A stretch of DNA of 64,000 bases from Ricinus communis (lineage: Eukaryota > Streptophyta > Magnoliopsida > Malpighiales > Euphorbiaceae), in NCBI RefSeq assembly GCF_019578655.1, contig NC_063256.1, forward strand, positions 14,384,001-14,448,000, read 5' to 3'. Below, in pieces: positions 13,205 to 24,089 of this stretch. Below the pieces are notes generated by a model. It was not told the DNA's origin, did no database searches, and worked only from the letters and a program-made list of their open reading frames with translations. The number at the start of each line of letters is the position of its first letter. The first letter of the stretch is position 1. The translations under genes were made by a program, and so were the position numbers.

Positions 13205-13890
13205 GACTAAAATTGTTTTAGCTAATATCTTAATTTTTTTATGCTTATATTAAAAGTTAATTTAATAGACTATAAATAGTTAGACTTTATCCTAAACTAA
13301 TTCTTTACCCGCGAATTGCACAACCGTTGTAATGATTTTGATTATAAAGAATAGTATAAATTTAATATATTGACAAAATTTGATAAAACTTTAAGTATTT
13401 TATTATTATTTATAAGAATAATTATTCTTTGCCCCATGTATTTTTTCATATCAGTTACATCTAATATTTAAAAATTATATTTTTTAATCTTTCAATTTTA
13501 TAATTTTATACTAAGAATCACTTTCATCAAGATTTTCGTTAAACAATCATTAACTATATTTGATTTTATAGTATTTGCCCCTTCATTTTAAGTGTAATTC
13601 CTTCTATTTCATTTCAAGAAGTCTATCGAATATAAGAAAAATATATTTCGCTATATGTTAACACTTTAAATTTCCTGTGAATTACATTACCATCTTAAAA
13701 TCATTATTAAATTCTTTTTATAACAAAGTATTGGCAAACATTACTATTATTTTAATATAATGGAAAATAATTATGTTTTTATTTTTATCTAAAACGGGTC
13801 AAAAAGATTATTAAATACATTTTACCCATAATATTTAAAATGCAAAGCAAAGCAGAATTATCGAATACAAATAAAAGTGAAATAATTTAC

Positions 13891-14433
13891 CATTTTGGTA
13901 CTTAGGCTCTTTTTCCCTTCCTCTAAGTTGGATGCTTTCTTGAATGGATTTATTTAGAGCTTCTATAACCAAAAAGAGTGCAAAAATAGCTCGTCCTTAA
14001 AAAAGAAAATTAACACATATGATATAAATAAATAAACCACAGGCAATCGATTTCTTGTTCTTCTTAATAAAGCTCTAACAACACAAATCAATTTGCAGCT
14101 AGCTAACCTTCACAATTAGCATTATTATACCGCAATTGACCCAGCCGGTGTAATACGTAACATGACATAGCCAATATATGCCAAAATCCTAAAAGAATTT
14201 TTTTTTAAAAGTATTAGCAAACATTTTAATATAATATAAGATAATTATTTTATTTTTTTATCTAAACTGGATCAATTGGAATATTAAATATATTTTACCT
14301 ATAATATTCAACGGGCGAAGCAAAGCAAAATTAACGAATGCAAATAAAAAGCAGAATAATTTACCATTGTGGCACTTGAGGCTCTTTTTCACTTCTCTCA
14401 ATTGGATGCTTTTATGATTAGATTTATTTGCTG
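13891..14433 (-). pseudogene. Pair of small exon-like segments (copy in left half)
   Basis: Two related exon-like pieces lie about 480 bp apart (13,891-13,962 and about 14,368-14,433). They match the better preserved pair at 20,126-20,732. Each has an AG acceptor on its upstream side and a GT donor after a codon for asparagine. The first has a frame-breaking change in this copy. The gene they belong to is not recognised. Confidence 0.35.
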
Positions 14434-16082
14434 TAACCCAAAAGGAGTATTGATAAAAACTATAGAGTCAAACTACAGAAAGATGAAAAAAGGAAAGTCA
14501 AACCAAGTGTACAGCCAATATGTGTACCTTCAGAAGATTCTGACTATTGATTAAAGCTACAAAGCATTTCCAACAACAACTATATCTTAGAGTAATGTAG
14601 AAGGTTAAACAGATTCCACAAAGGGTTATGCAGAATAAAGAAGACAACTAAGCAAATGCATGCAATTTTACTTCCTCATTTCACTCATCCCAAGTGGATC
14701 ATGAAACAAATTTTGGATTGAAACAAGAAACTATTAAAATATAGATTAAAATCAAGCCAGCAGGAACTTCATTTCCTTCTTTCACACACAAAGAATTTAT
14801 AGAGTACAAGATTAGAACTTCAAAACAAGAAAAGTATATCTCTTTTTAGAAAGTTATCACTATTCACCTTATATCTCTCTTTTAGAAAATTATCACTATT
14901 CACCTTATATCTCTCTTTAAAAAGTTATCACTATTCACCTTCTTTTAAGTCACGTATTATAAATATCAAGAAAAGCAAGCAATGAAAATAAGAAGCTATG
15001 TACGTTACAAGAACCAAATGAAGTTAGGAGAAAGTTTTACCCAATGGCCAAAAATGCCAACCAGAAATTAAAACCTAATCCTGCAAGGAAGAAAAGACAG
15101 AGAGAGTAAACTAGAACCAAATTGAATAATTAAACTTAATCCAGTTACAACTATCTAAACATTAGCAATATCATAATTAAGTAGAGAAACAAAAACCAAA
15201 AGCACAAAACATCGAAAGCCAATCACTAGAGCAATCACCCAAAATAATATATTGATGTCTATTAATAATGCAATAAAACTACAGTTTTGCGACAATGGAA
15301 GACATAAGATCAGTAGGCAATAGCATAAAGAGCTCAGCCTTCCATAGTTCCAAATCAGTCAGGATTAAGAAAAAAAAATCATATTTCAATGTAAAATAAT
15401 TCCTCCTCAAACATTCAAAGTGTTGAACCCTACAAATACATACAACTTAGCTTAGCTTAAATTATTGTACAGAAACACATAAGGTAGTAGAGAAACTCCC
15501 TCATCATAAGAACATAACCACAAGGCTCCTTTCTCCGGATTGCTCACTGAGATCATTGGAATGCTAGAAGAACTCTTTGCAAGTCTAGATAAACGACAAT
15601 TGTTGTTTCCAAAAAAAAGCAAGAAAAAATCACAAAACATATAATTACTGAGTCAAAAATATCAAAACCACAAGCGAAACTAATAAAGCTAGCATCACTT
15701 ATCATTCTCCTAACAAATTGATCGAAAGAAACAGGATAGCAACAAAAAAACTTACTAAAATTTAAACTTTTTGTTTTAAGCTGAAATTAGAAGTAAAAAG
15801 TTAGGCACCAATAAGAGTTCTTCCTCAATATCTAACCATACGTCCCTAGAAAAACAATAGGTTGAAATATCAGTTAAACGTGCAAAGCCTAACATTCATT
15901 TCCATAAATGTCGAACCACATGTACATGACCAAACCACACGTATGTTATCAAGGTTCCTTCCCATAAGTAGTACTTCATAGTTGATTTTCATGTGACAGA
16001 AAAGAAAAGGTGAAATCAATGGTTTTTTAAGTTTTAAAACCAAAAGAAATATTTTTTGTTATCCCTAGGAAAGAAAGGAACA

Positions 16083-16680
16083 GTCATAGTCAAGTTTATT
16101 CAAATGTACCCAAATTTAAAAATTACAATCAAGGCCTTGAGAAGCGAAGCACATAGTGACAAAAGCCACTTATCACTTCTCCACAAGCTGGTAGAGACCA
16201 AGAGATGAACAAAAACCAATGCACAGGGCTCCTCAATATCATAATGCAATTAATTAAATCACAAAATTATAAAACGGAACCAATTTTTCAATGATGGCAG
16301 CCACATCTCCACAAGCTAGTGGGATCTCAGAAAAGCCAATACTCAAAATTCACTACTACTTAAGAGTATTAATTAAATAAAAGATTATGGATAATGACAT
16401 CCAAAATAGCTTATTTTCCAATCTTTAACCTACAACCTGATGAGAGAAAGGGACTTCTGGGAAGTAAGGAACCAAATGAATTAAAAACCCCATAACTTCC
16501 CTCGATCAATCTAATTTAATCATATTCAAAATAGAAAACCCATTATTTAAAGAAAAAAGAACTCCCTCATGATTAGTGCTCTATGACAACACTGGCTGGA
16601 GTTAATACCTGAAAGATGTGGTAAGAAGATCTCAGCCTTCCATAGTTCCAAATCAGTCGGGATTAAAAAAAAAAAAGAAT
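16083..16680. repeat. Block Q, copy 1 of a 0.6-kb dispersed repeat
   Basis: This nearly identical block recurs at 18,428-19,035 and once at 41,365-41,955. In copy 3 of block A only the second position is occupied, and the sequence at 39,930 passes straight through where this copy sits. The block here is therefore an extra duplication in copy 2. It flanks the channel exons as a direct repeat. No reading frame is seen. Confidence 0.8.
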
Positions 16681-17194
16681 TATATTTCAATGTAAAATAA
16701 TACTTCCTCAAACATTCAAAGTGTTGAACCCTACAAATACATACAACTTAGCTAGCTTAAATTATTATACATTCTTTAGTAAGAATATTAGGAGTTAATA
16801 CTGTTGACTAAAACAGAAACACATAAGGGAGTATAGAAACTCCCTCATCATAAGAACATAACCGCAATGCTATCAAGGTTCCATAAATGTCGGAACTACA
16901 TGTGCATGACCAAACCACACGTGATGTTATCAAGGTTCCTTCCCATAAGTAGTACTTCGAGTTGATTTTCATGTGATGTAAAAGAAAAGGTGAAATCAAT
17001 GGTTTTTTAGGTTTTAAAACCAAAAGCAATATTTTTTGTTATCCCTGGGAAAGAAACATAAATTATTTGTTTGATGGTCTACTGCATCCAAATATTTAAC
17101 CTAGAATAACAGATATCAGCTATAACAGAGAAACAATATATACAATCCTATGGAGGCTAAAAACAGATAAAAGGTGCAACACTTCCACATTTAC

Positions 17195-17285
17195 CTGCAT
17201 ATTTCCAATTAAATGGGCAAAAAGAACCAGACCCGAGATAGCAATAAGTGTAGCAAATGCAGTTTCCAAACCCTGGCTGATGGAA
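17195..17285 (-). pseudogene. CNGC exon S6 region, copy 2
   Basis: On the minus strand an AG acceptor is followed by codons for S-I-S-Q-G-L-E-T-A-F, then L-V-L-F-A-H-L-I-G-N-M-Q, then a GT donor. Plant cyclic nucleotide-gated channels (CNGC) have a filter-distal G-Q-x-L-x-T-S-T-Y, then the S6 helix ending in L-F-A-x-L-I-G-N-M-Q, at this place and with an intron nearby. About eight residues between the T and the S6 helix are missing, so the exon is shortened though still in frame. S6 lines the ion pathway in the plasma-membrane channel. The exon is a good match, but the surrounding exons are broken. Confidence 0.8.
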
Positions 17286-17615
17286 CTGAAAATATAAAAA
17301 GCAAAAAACATCTGTTAAAAGGTTATAATAAACCTTCACACAACACTTTTTACCACTACTCACGCATTCTACGCGGATGAAGTATATAAGTTTGGAATAG
17401 AGCTATTTTATGTTGCAAAAAAAAAAAGTGATTATAAATTTATGAGTCATGAAGATAATCATATGTTTAGTCTTTGCATGAGTACGGAGGAGGGGGACCA
17501 AAAGCTTCAATTAATTTCCAAGCATTGATTCAAATAGCAAATAAAGATGATAAAGTTTCATCTGTCATCACTTGTAATGGAATTTAACTTTTTTGGTACT
17601 TTCATAAATTTGTAC

Positions 17616-17795
17616 CTCACTTTTTTGGATCACAGCCATTAAACACCTGAGTATTGTTTCCTCATAGTTTGCTTTCATCTTTATTCAAAGTACCACAATC
17701 CAAATAAGAGAGACTGCACTTTCATGTCTATAAGCATACTTGCAGTACGTCACCTGACGCTCAATTGACAACAGATACCACGAGGCTCCTAAGAC
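17616..17795 (-). pseudogene. CNGC exon S5-pore linker, copy 2, pore deleted
   Basis: The minus strand begins after an AG acceptor with V-L-G-A-S-W-Y-L-L-S-I-E-R-Q, the expected end of transmembrane segment S5 in plant CNGCs. It then reads through an extracellular linker that in another frame resembles D-C-G-T-L-N. A deletion of about 109 bp relative to copy 3 (40,442-40,730) takes out the pore helix and selectivity filter, joining the linker almost directly to the donor site. The linker also carries a one-base frame change and a TGA where the family has tryptophan. This copy could not form a pore. Confidence 0.75.
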
Positions 17796-18124
17796 CTACA
17801 AGATCAGAAGGCTAATCATTGCAAGACTGCTAAGAGTAGAATACTATTCAGACCCAATAGCATTTTTATACAGAAGTAGACAAAATAGTAATGCTAAATC
17901 ATCTAAAATAGAAGAATGATAGCCTGTCATGCTCCAACTGAAGAATTAAGAATACTGGAAAACAGAATTTAGGGAGAGTCTTGCCCTTAGTATTTTCACA
18001 TAAAGTGGTTGTTGCTCTTAAAACTGTTCCTCTACCCTTGAGCAAGACTTCTACCATTGCAGCATGCAATGGCCCAGCTATTAACAAAATATTAGCATAC
18101 AAAATTTGACTTGAGATTACATAC

Positions 18125-18313
18125 ATGATTAGCCAACATGTAGAGCAGGAGGTTATAGGCAGCCCCAGCCTAAGCAGTCTTTGTGACTATTCCAGTGGCT
18201 TTGATGATCTCAGAATCGTGGAAATTACTGGAGAAGAGCAATCAGTAGAAGAGCATTGTTGGTATGATCAGAATAGAGCCTCTAATTGCCAGAACAATAA
18301 ACCATGTCACAAT
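18125..18313 (-). pseudogene. CNGC exon S4-S5 region, copy 2
   Basis: This 189-bp segment is bounded by an AG acceptor (plus-strand 'ctgc' after 18,313) and a GT donor (before 18,125), with 63 codons. It starts I-V-T-W-F-I and ends Y-N-L-L-L-Y-M-L-A-N-H, typical of plant CNGCs from the end of S3/S4 into S5. Two stops interrupt it. One lies in a degraded middle part, where about eight residues are missing. The other is at 18,170-18,172, in the conserved A-W-A-G-A-A-Y-N motif, where TGG has become TAG. The strong family match with broken frame makes this a pseudogene exon. Confidence 0.8.
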
Positions 18314-18427
18314 CTGCAAAAAATATGCTTATGATTCAAATTCTGTGAATTAAAAGAGGCTAATAATACACAAGCTCCACATACGAGGATCCAAAATAAA
18401 AACCTGTGCACAAGCCTGCAACTAATT

Positions 18428-19035
18428 TTTTAAAGAAAGGAACAGTCATAGTCAAGTTTATTCAAATGTACCCAAATTTGAGAATTGCAATCAAGGCCTT
18501 GAGAAGCGAAGCACATAGTGACAAAAGCCACTTATCACTTCTCCATAAGCTGGTAGAGACTAAGAAATGAACAAAAACCAATGCACAGGGCTCCTCAATA
18601 TCATAATGCAATTAATTAAATCACAAAATTATAAAACGGAACCAATTTTTCAATGATGGCAGCCATATCTCCACAAGCTAGTGGGATCTCAGAAAAGCCA
18701 ATACTCAAAATTCACTACTACTTAAGAGTATTAATTAAATAAAAGATTATGGATAATGACATCCAAAATAGCTTATTTTTCAATCTTTAACCTACAACCT
18801 GATGAGAGAAAGGGACTTCTGGGAAGTAAGGAACCAAATGAATTAGAAACCCCATAACTTCCCTCGATCAATCTAATATAATCATATTCAAAATAGAAAA
18901 CCCATTATTCAAAGAAAAAAGAACTCCCTCATGATTAGTGCTCTATGACAACACTAGTTGGAGTTAATACCTGAAAGATGTGGTAAGAAGATCTCAGCCT
19001 TCCATAGTTCCAAATCAGTCAGGATTAAAAAAAAA
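18428..19035. repeat. Block Q, copy 2
   Basis: This is a near-identical partner of 16,083-16,680. It is the position conserved in copy 3 of the duplicon (41,365), and so is likely the original one. No coding features are seen. Confidence 0.8.
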
Positions 19036-20125
19036 AAAAAGAATTATATTTTAATGTAAAATAATACTTCCTCAAACATTCAAAGTGTTGAACCCTACAA
19101 ATACATACAACTTAGCTAGCTTAAATTATTGTACATTCTCTAGTAAGAATATTAGGAGTTAATACTGTTGACTAAAACAGAAACACATAAGGAGGTATAG
19201 AAACTCCCTCATCATAAGAACATAACCGCAAGGCTCCTTTCTCCGGATTGCTCACTGAGATTATTGGAATGCTAGAAGAACTCTTTTCAAGTCTAGATAA
19301 ACGACAACTGTTGTTGCCAAAAAAAGCAAGAAGAAATCACAAAACATATAATTACTGAGTCAAAAATATCAAAACCACAAACAAAACTAATAAAGCTAGC
19401 ATCACCTTACCATTCTCCTAACAAATTGATCAAAAGAACAGGATAGCAACCAAAAAACTTACTGAAATTTAAACTTTTTGTTTTAAGCTGAAATTAGAAG
19501 TAAAAAGTTAGGCACCAATGAGAGTTCTTCCTGAATATCTAACCATACGTCCCTAGAAAAACAATGGTTTGAAATATCAGTTAAACGTGCAAAGCCTGAC
19601 ATTCATTTCTATAAATGTCGAACCACATGTACATGACCAAACCAGACCTATGTTATCAAGGTTCCTTCCCATAAATGTCTGTCCATAAAAAGACGAGTTG
19701 GGTAAGAAGAAACTTTTTATTCTCAACCAGACCTAATTGGCAGACACAGACCAAAACTAATGATCAAGATGACTGGCTAACTTTAATCTATCTACTTAAC
19801 AAACATATTTTAAAAAACGATTAGCTAAAAAGAAAAGACTCCGAACAGATACTTGACAATCAACCCACTAAATGGATTTTCAAAATAAGAAGGAAAACAG
19901 AGAAAGGTGCAAACACTGAGATTCAATTATTTTGTTTTCTGATCTAATCTTTGTGTTCAAAACGCCAAAAAAAGGATTGGCAAGATTAAAACTCCCTACA
20001 GAAAGATTATCACTAAAATCTTATTGTTATACCCAATAAGATTATTAAATACATTTTACCCATAATATTTAAGATGCAAAGCAAAGCAGAATTATCGAAT
20101 AGAAATAAAAAGTGAAATAATTTAC

Positions 20126-20732
20126 CATTTTGGTACTTGAGGCTCTTTTTCCCTTCTCTCAGTTGGATGCTTTCTTGATTGAATTTATTTAGAGCTTCTA
20201 TAACTAAAAAAGAGTGCAAAAATAGCTCTACTCCCAGTAAAAAAGAAATGAAAACATATGATATAAATAAATAAACCACAGTAATCGCTTTCTTGTTCTT
20301 ACTAAAGTGTCCAACAACATAAATACAAAAAAATCACATAAAATTTGCAGCTAGCTAACCTTCAAAATTAGCATCATTATACTACAATTGACCTAGGGTC
20401 GGAGAGCTGACAAGGTAGCCAATGTGTGCTAAAATGCCATGATGCATAGCATGTAATACAGAAGACGACATAGCCAATATATGCCAAAATGCCAAAAGAA
20501 TTTAAAAGAAAAGTATTAGCAAACATTTTAGTAAAATATAAGATAATTATTTTATATTTTTATTTAAACTGGGTCAATTGGAATATTAAATATATTTCAC
20601 CTATAATATTCAAGGCGCAAAGCAAAGCAAAATTATCGAATACAAATAAGAAGTAGAGTAATTTACCATTGTGGCACTTGAGGCTCTTTTTCACTTCTCT
20701 CAATTGGATGCTTTTATGATTGGATTTATTTG
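20126..20732 (-). pseudogene. Tandem pair of unidentified exons (better copy)
   Basis: Two exon-like pieces (20,126-20,197 and about 20,666-20,732) sit 540 bp apart on the minus strand. Each follows a pyrimidine-rich AG acceptor and ends in 'AATG' plus GTAAAT. The first reads A-L-N-K-F-N-Q-E-S-I-Q-L-R-E-G-K-K-S-L-K; the second reads N-K-S-N-H-K-S-I-Q-L-R-E-V-K-K-S-L-K. They are clearly paralogous and keep the same intron phase, as if one exon had been duplicated. I do not recognise the family. They could be C-terminal exons of the channel relic or part of another gene. Confidence 0.4.
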
Positions 20733-22497
20733 CTATAACCCAAAAAGAATATTGATCAAAACTATAGAGTTGAACTGCAGGAAGATGGAGAAAGGAAAGT
20801 CAAACCAAGTGTACAGCCAATATGTGTACCTTTAGAAGATTCTGACTATTGATCAAAGCTACAAAGCATTTCCAAAAACAACTCAATCTTAGAGTAATTG
20901 TAAAAGGTTAAACAGATTCCACAAAGGGTGATGCAGAATAAAGAAGACAAAATTAAGCAAATGCATGCAATTTTACTTCCTGATTTCACTCATCCCAAGT
21001 CGATCATGAAACAAATTTTAGATTGAAACAAGAAGCTATTAAAATATAGATCAAGATCAAGCCACAGGAACTTCATTTCCTTCTTTGGCACACAGTAATT
21101 TATGGAGTACAAGATTAGAACTTCAAAACAAGAAAAGTATATTTTTCTGTTAGAAAGTTATCACTATTCACCTTATATCTCTCTTTAAAAAGTTATCACT
21201 ATTCACCTTATATCTCTCTTTTAAAAAGTTATCACTATTCACCTTCTTTTAAGTCACGTATCATAAATATTAAGAAAAGCTAGCATTGAAAATAAGAAGC
21301 TATGTACGTAACAAGAACCAAATGAAATTAGGAGAAAGTTTGACCCTGGCCAAAAATGCCCAACCAAAAACTAAAACCCAAATCCTGCAAGGAAGAAAAT
21401 ACAGAGAGAGTAAACTAGAACCAAATTGAATAATTAAACTTAATCCAGCTACAACTATCTAAACATCAGCAATATCATAATTAAGTAGAGACACAAAAAC
21501 CAAAAGCACAAAACATTGAAAGCCAATCACTAGAGCAATCACCCAAAATAATATACTAATGTCTATTAGCAATGCAATAAAACTACAGTTTTGCGACAAT
21601 GGAAGACATAAGATCAGTAGGTAGTAGCATAAAGAGCTCAGCCTTCCATAGTTCCAAATCAGTCAGGATTAAGAAAAAAAAAAAAGAATCATATTTCAAC
21701 ATAAAATAATACTTAACAATCAAAATGTTGAACCCTACAAATACATACAACTTAACTAGCTTAAATTATTGTACATCTATTAGGAGTTAATACTGTTGAC
21801 TAAAACAGAAACACATAAGGTAGTAGAGAAACTCCCTCATCATAAGAACATAACCACAAGGCTCCTTTCTCCGGATTGCTCACTGAGATTATTGGAATGC
21901 TAGAAGAACTCTTTTCAAGTCTATATAAACGACAGCTGTTGTTTACAAAAAAAGCAAGAAGAAATCACAAAACATATAATTACTGAGTCAAAAATATCAA
22001 AACCACAAACGAAACTAATAAAGCTAGCATCACCTCACCATTCTCCTAACAAATTGATCGAAAGAAACAGCATAGCAACCAAAAAACTTACTGAAATTTA
22101 AACTTTTTGTTTTAAGCTGAAATTAGAAGTAAAAAGTTAGGCACCAATGAGAGTTCTTCCTGAATATCTAACCATACGTCCCTAGAAAAACAATGGTTTG
22201 AAATATCAGTTAAACGTGCAAAGCCTGACATTCATTTCTATAAATGTCGAACCACATGTACATGACCAAACCAGACCTATGTTATCAAGGTTCCTTCCCA
22301 TAAATGTCTGTCCATAAAAAAACGAGTTGGGTAAGAAGAAATTTTTGATTGTCAATCAGACCTAATTGGCAAACACAGACCAAACTACTGATCAAGATGG
22401 CTGGCCAACTTTAATCTATCTACTTAACAAATATATTTAAAAAAAAAAATTAGCTAAAAAGAAAAAACTCCAACCAGATACTTGACAATCAACCCAC

Positions 22498-22697
22498 TTA
22501 ATGGATTTTCAAAATAACAAGGAAAACAGAGAAAGGTGCAAACACTGAGATTCAATTATTTTGTTTTCTGATCTAATCTTTGTGTTCAAAACGCCAATTA
22601 ATGGATTTTCAAAATAACAAGGAAAACAGAGAAAGGTGCAAACACTGAGATTCAATTATTTTGTTTTCTGATCTAATCTTTGTGTTCAAAATGCCAA
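22498..22697. repeat. 100-bp perfect-period tandem duplication
   Basis: Two adjacent copies of exactly 100 bp, nearly identical, begin 'ttaatggattttcaaaataa'. Copy 3 of the duplicon has only one (about 42,787), so this is a later local event. Confidence 0.9.
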
Positions 22698-23016
22698 AGA
22701 AATGATTGGCAGGATTGAAACTCCCTACAGAATGATGATCACTAAAATCTTATTGTTATACCCATAAGGGAAAGAATTTCTGCTCAAACCCCAAATACAT
22801 CCCTCACATCAAAGCATTTAACCTTGGAATCTCAAAGAGAGTCTATTTGCATTGGAATTATGATATGAAATGACAAAATCTTTGGAAAACCAATAAGACA
22901 AAAGGAGTCGCTTAATCGCTCTTCAGACTCCACACCATGATGTTTAGTTATTAAAGATCAAAATTCAGATTCTTATATTCCTCACAAATCAATTCCAGAA
23001 AAATCAAACAACATAC

Positions 23017-23200
23017 CATGGCACTAACTTGGAACAACACAGAATCAGAAATTATAAATAAAGAAGCCAAGCGAACCCCTTCACAGTCCCTTTCAGATTC
23101 CAATGAGAAGATTATGGTCTTCCAAACGTCAAGCGCCTGCGACCTTCAACTGGACAAGGAAATTTAGAGAGATGATTGGAATGGAAGGCTGAGATTAAGT
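23017..23200 (-). other. Possible 5' leader exon of the channel relic, copy 2
   Basis: On the minus strand, a stretch richer in G and C ends in 'GCCATG' followed by a GT donor and a T-rich intron-like sequence. It lies about 4.7 kb upstream of the first recognised channel exon and is conserved at 43,203-43,390. The position and the splice signal suggest a 5' untranslated or first exon. The link to CNGC is by context only. Confidence 0.35.
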
Positions 23201-23393
23201 TATACCCTCACTTATGTTCCTATTTGGTTTAGAAATTTGAAAAGCTCTTTCCTATTGTGGGAATAGTATTCGTTGCATTCTTTTAAAAAAAATTAGGAAA
23301 AAAAGAAGCGGGTAGATACAAATTCAACTAATATTTTCGACAAATAATTTATTTGTAAATAAAATATGATTAACTAAAAAATAATATCTCAAC

Positions 23394-23414
23394 TTATATA
23401 TATATATATATATA
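23394..23414. repeat. (TA)n next to the mitochondrial fragment, copy 2
   Basis: A TA run of about 20 bp immediately left of the insertion. Its equivalent at 43,581-43,609 is longer, about 28 bp. It marks the left edge of the inserted DNA. Confidence 0.9.
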
Positions 23415-23810
23415 GCCCGGGCATTGAGAAGGAAGGACGCTTTCAAAGGCGAAAGGCCATGGGGAGATACCGTCTGTGATCCATGGATCTCCGATCGGGA
23501 AACCGTATCCAAGCTCCGTGGCTAGTCTGCGCTTTTTGGACTTTGAAAACTTAGTGAATCGGCAGGTGATCTGTCCTTTCTCCCCCTTTCGTCAGTCGTC
23601 TTGATCCGCCAGAGCAAGCTAGCTTCCTTGAAGAGGCTTGATGGGAAAGAGAAGTGAAGAAGGAGAACCTAAGGAAGGTCTCTCTCTACCTCACAAACTC
23701 TTAGATTCCATGGCTAAGGCTTACTTTGGTGGATTTTGGGTGAGGGTAGGTAGAGGAGTAGGAAAGGGAGTGAGTATAGGATAGAACCTCGGGATTCTAG
23801 GGAAATTTTG
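23415..23810 (+). other. Mitochondrial DNA insertion (NUMT), copy in duplicon 2
   Basis: The base composition rises sharply in GC after a (TA)n run and falls again at about 23,811. The first 140 bp are rrn26 sequence. The rest (purine-rich, with runs such as 'ggtctctctctacctcac') is probably neighbouring mitochondrial DNA, but I cannot place it. The same segment is at 43,610-43,990, so the insertion predates the 24-kb duplication. Confidence 0.6.
23421..23558 (+). rRNA. rrn26: Mitochondrial rrn26 5'-region fragment, copy 1
   Basis: The sequence runs through the mitochondrial large-subunit rRNA 5' domain. It contains 'aaggacgctttcaaaggcg', 'ggccatggggag', 'ccatggatctccgat' and 'gggaaaccgtatccaagc', which I recognise from plant mitochondrial 26S rRNA. 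It stops matching near 'ttagtgaa'. Fewer than 140 of about 3,300 nt are present, so this is a nonfunctional fragment. A minus-strand frame across it (23,324-23,512) is incidental. Confidence 0.7.
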
Positions 23811-24020
23811 GCATATATATATTATTTCTTTTTGTAACAAATTTACACGTGTATATAATATGTTATTACATAAACATAGTAATTTTAATATTTACACATA
23901 TACATTATACAAGTTTTATTTTTATTACTTATTAAATATAGTTAATGTATTAATTAATAAATTACTTACTAATTAGATAATAATTTTTAATTATAAAATA
24001 TAATATTATGTCTTATATAA

Positions 24021-24089
<69 letters not shown>

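Larger units (their letters stand above)
13205..23414 (-). repeat. Segmental duplicon block A, copy 2 (most complete)
   Basis: This is the longest copy of block A. It is internally shuffled: 13,808-15,970 is repeated at about 20,040-22,290, and the sequence of 16,083-16,680 is repeated at 18,428-19,035. The CNGC exons lie between the two copies of the latter block. The DNA between exons is T-rich on the minus strand and has no long frames, as expected of introns. The order of the channel exons, from high to low coordinates, agrees with a minus-strand gene whose 5' end is near 23.2 kb. C-terminal cyclic-nucleotide-binding exons were not recognised. Confidence 0.8.

Noticed and set aside
17899..18126. 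A 75-codon minus-strand frame conserved at 40,834-41,061
   Set aside because: It starts within the intron after the S4-S5 exon and has no channel similarity. Conservation follows from the duplication.
23421..23558. Chloroplast rRNA origin for the fragment
   Set aside because: The phrases match the mitochondrial, not the plastid, 5' region of large-subunit rRNA as I know them. A direct alignment would settle it.
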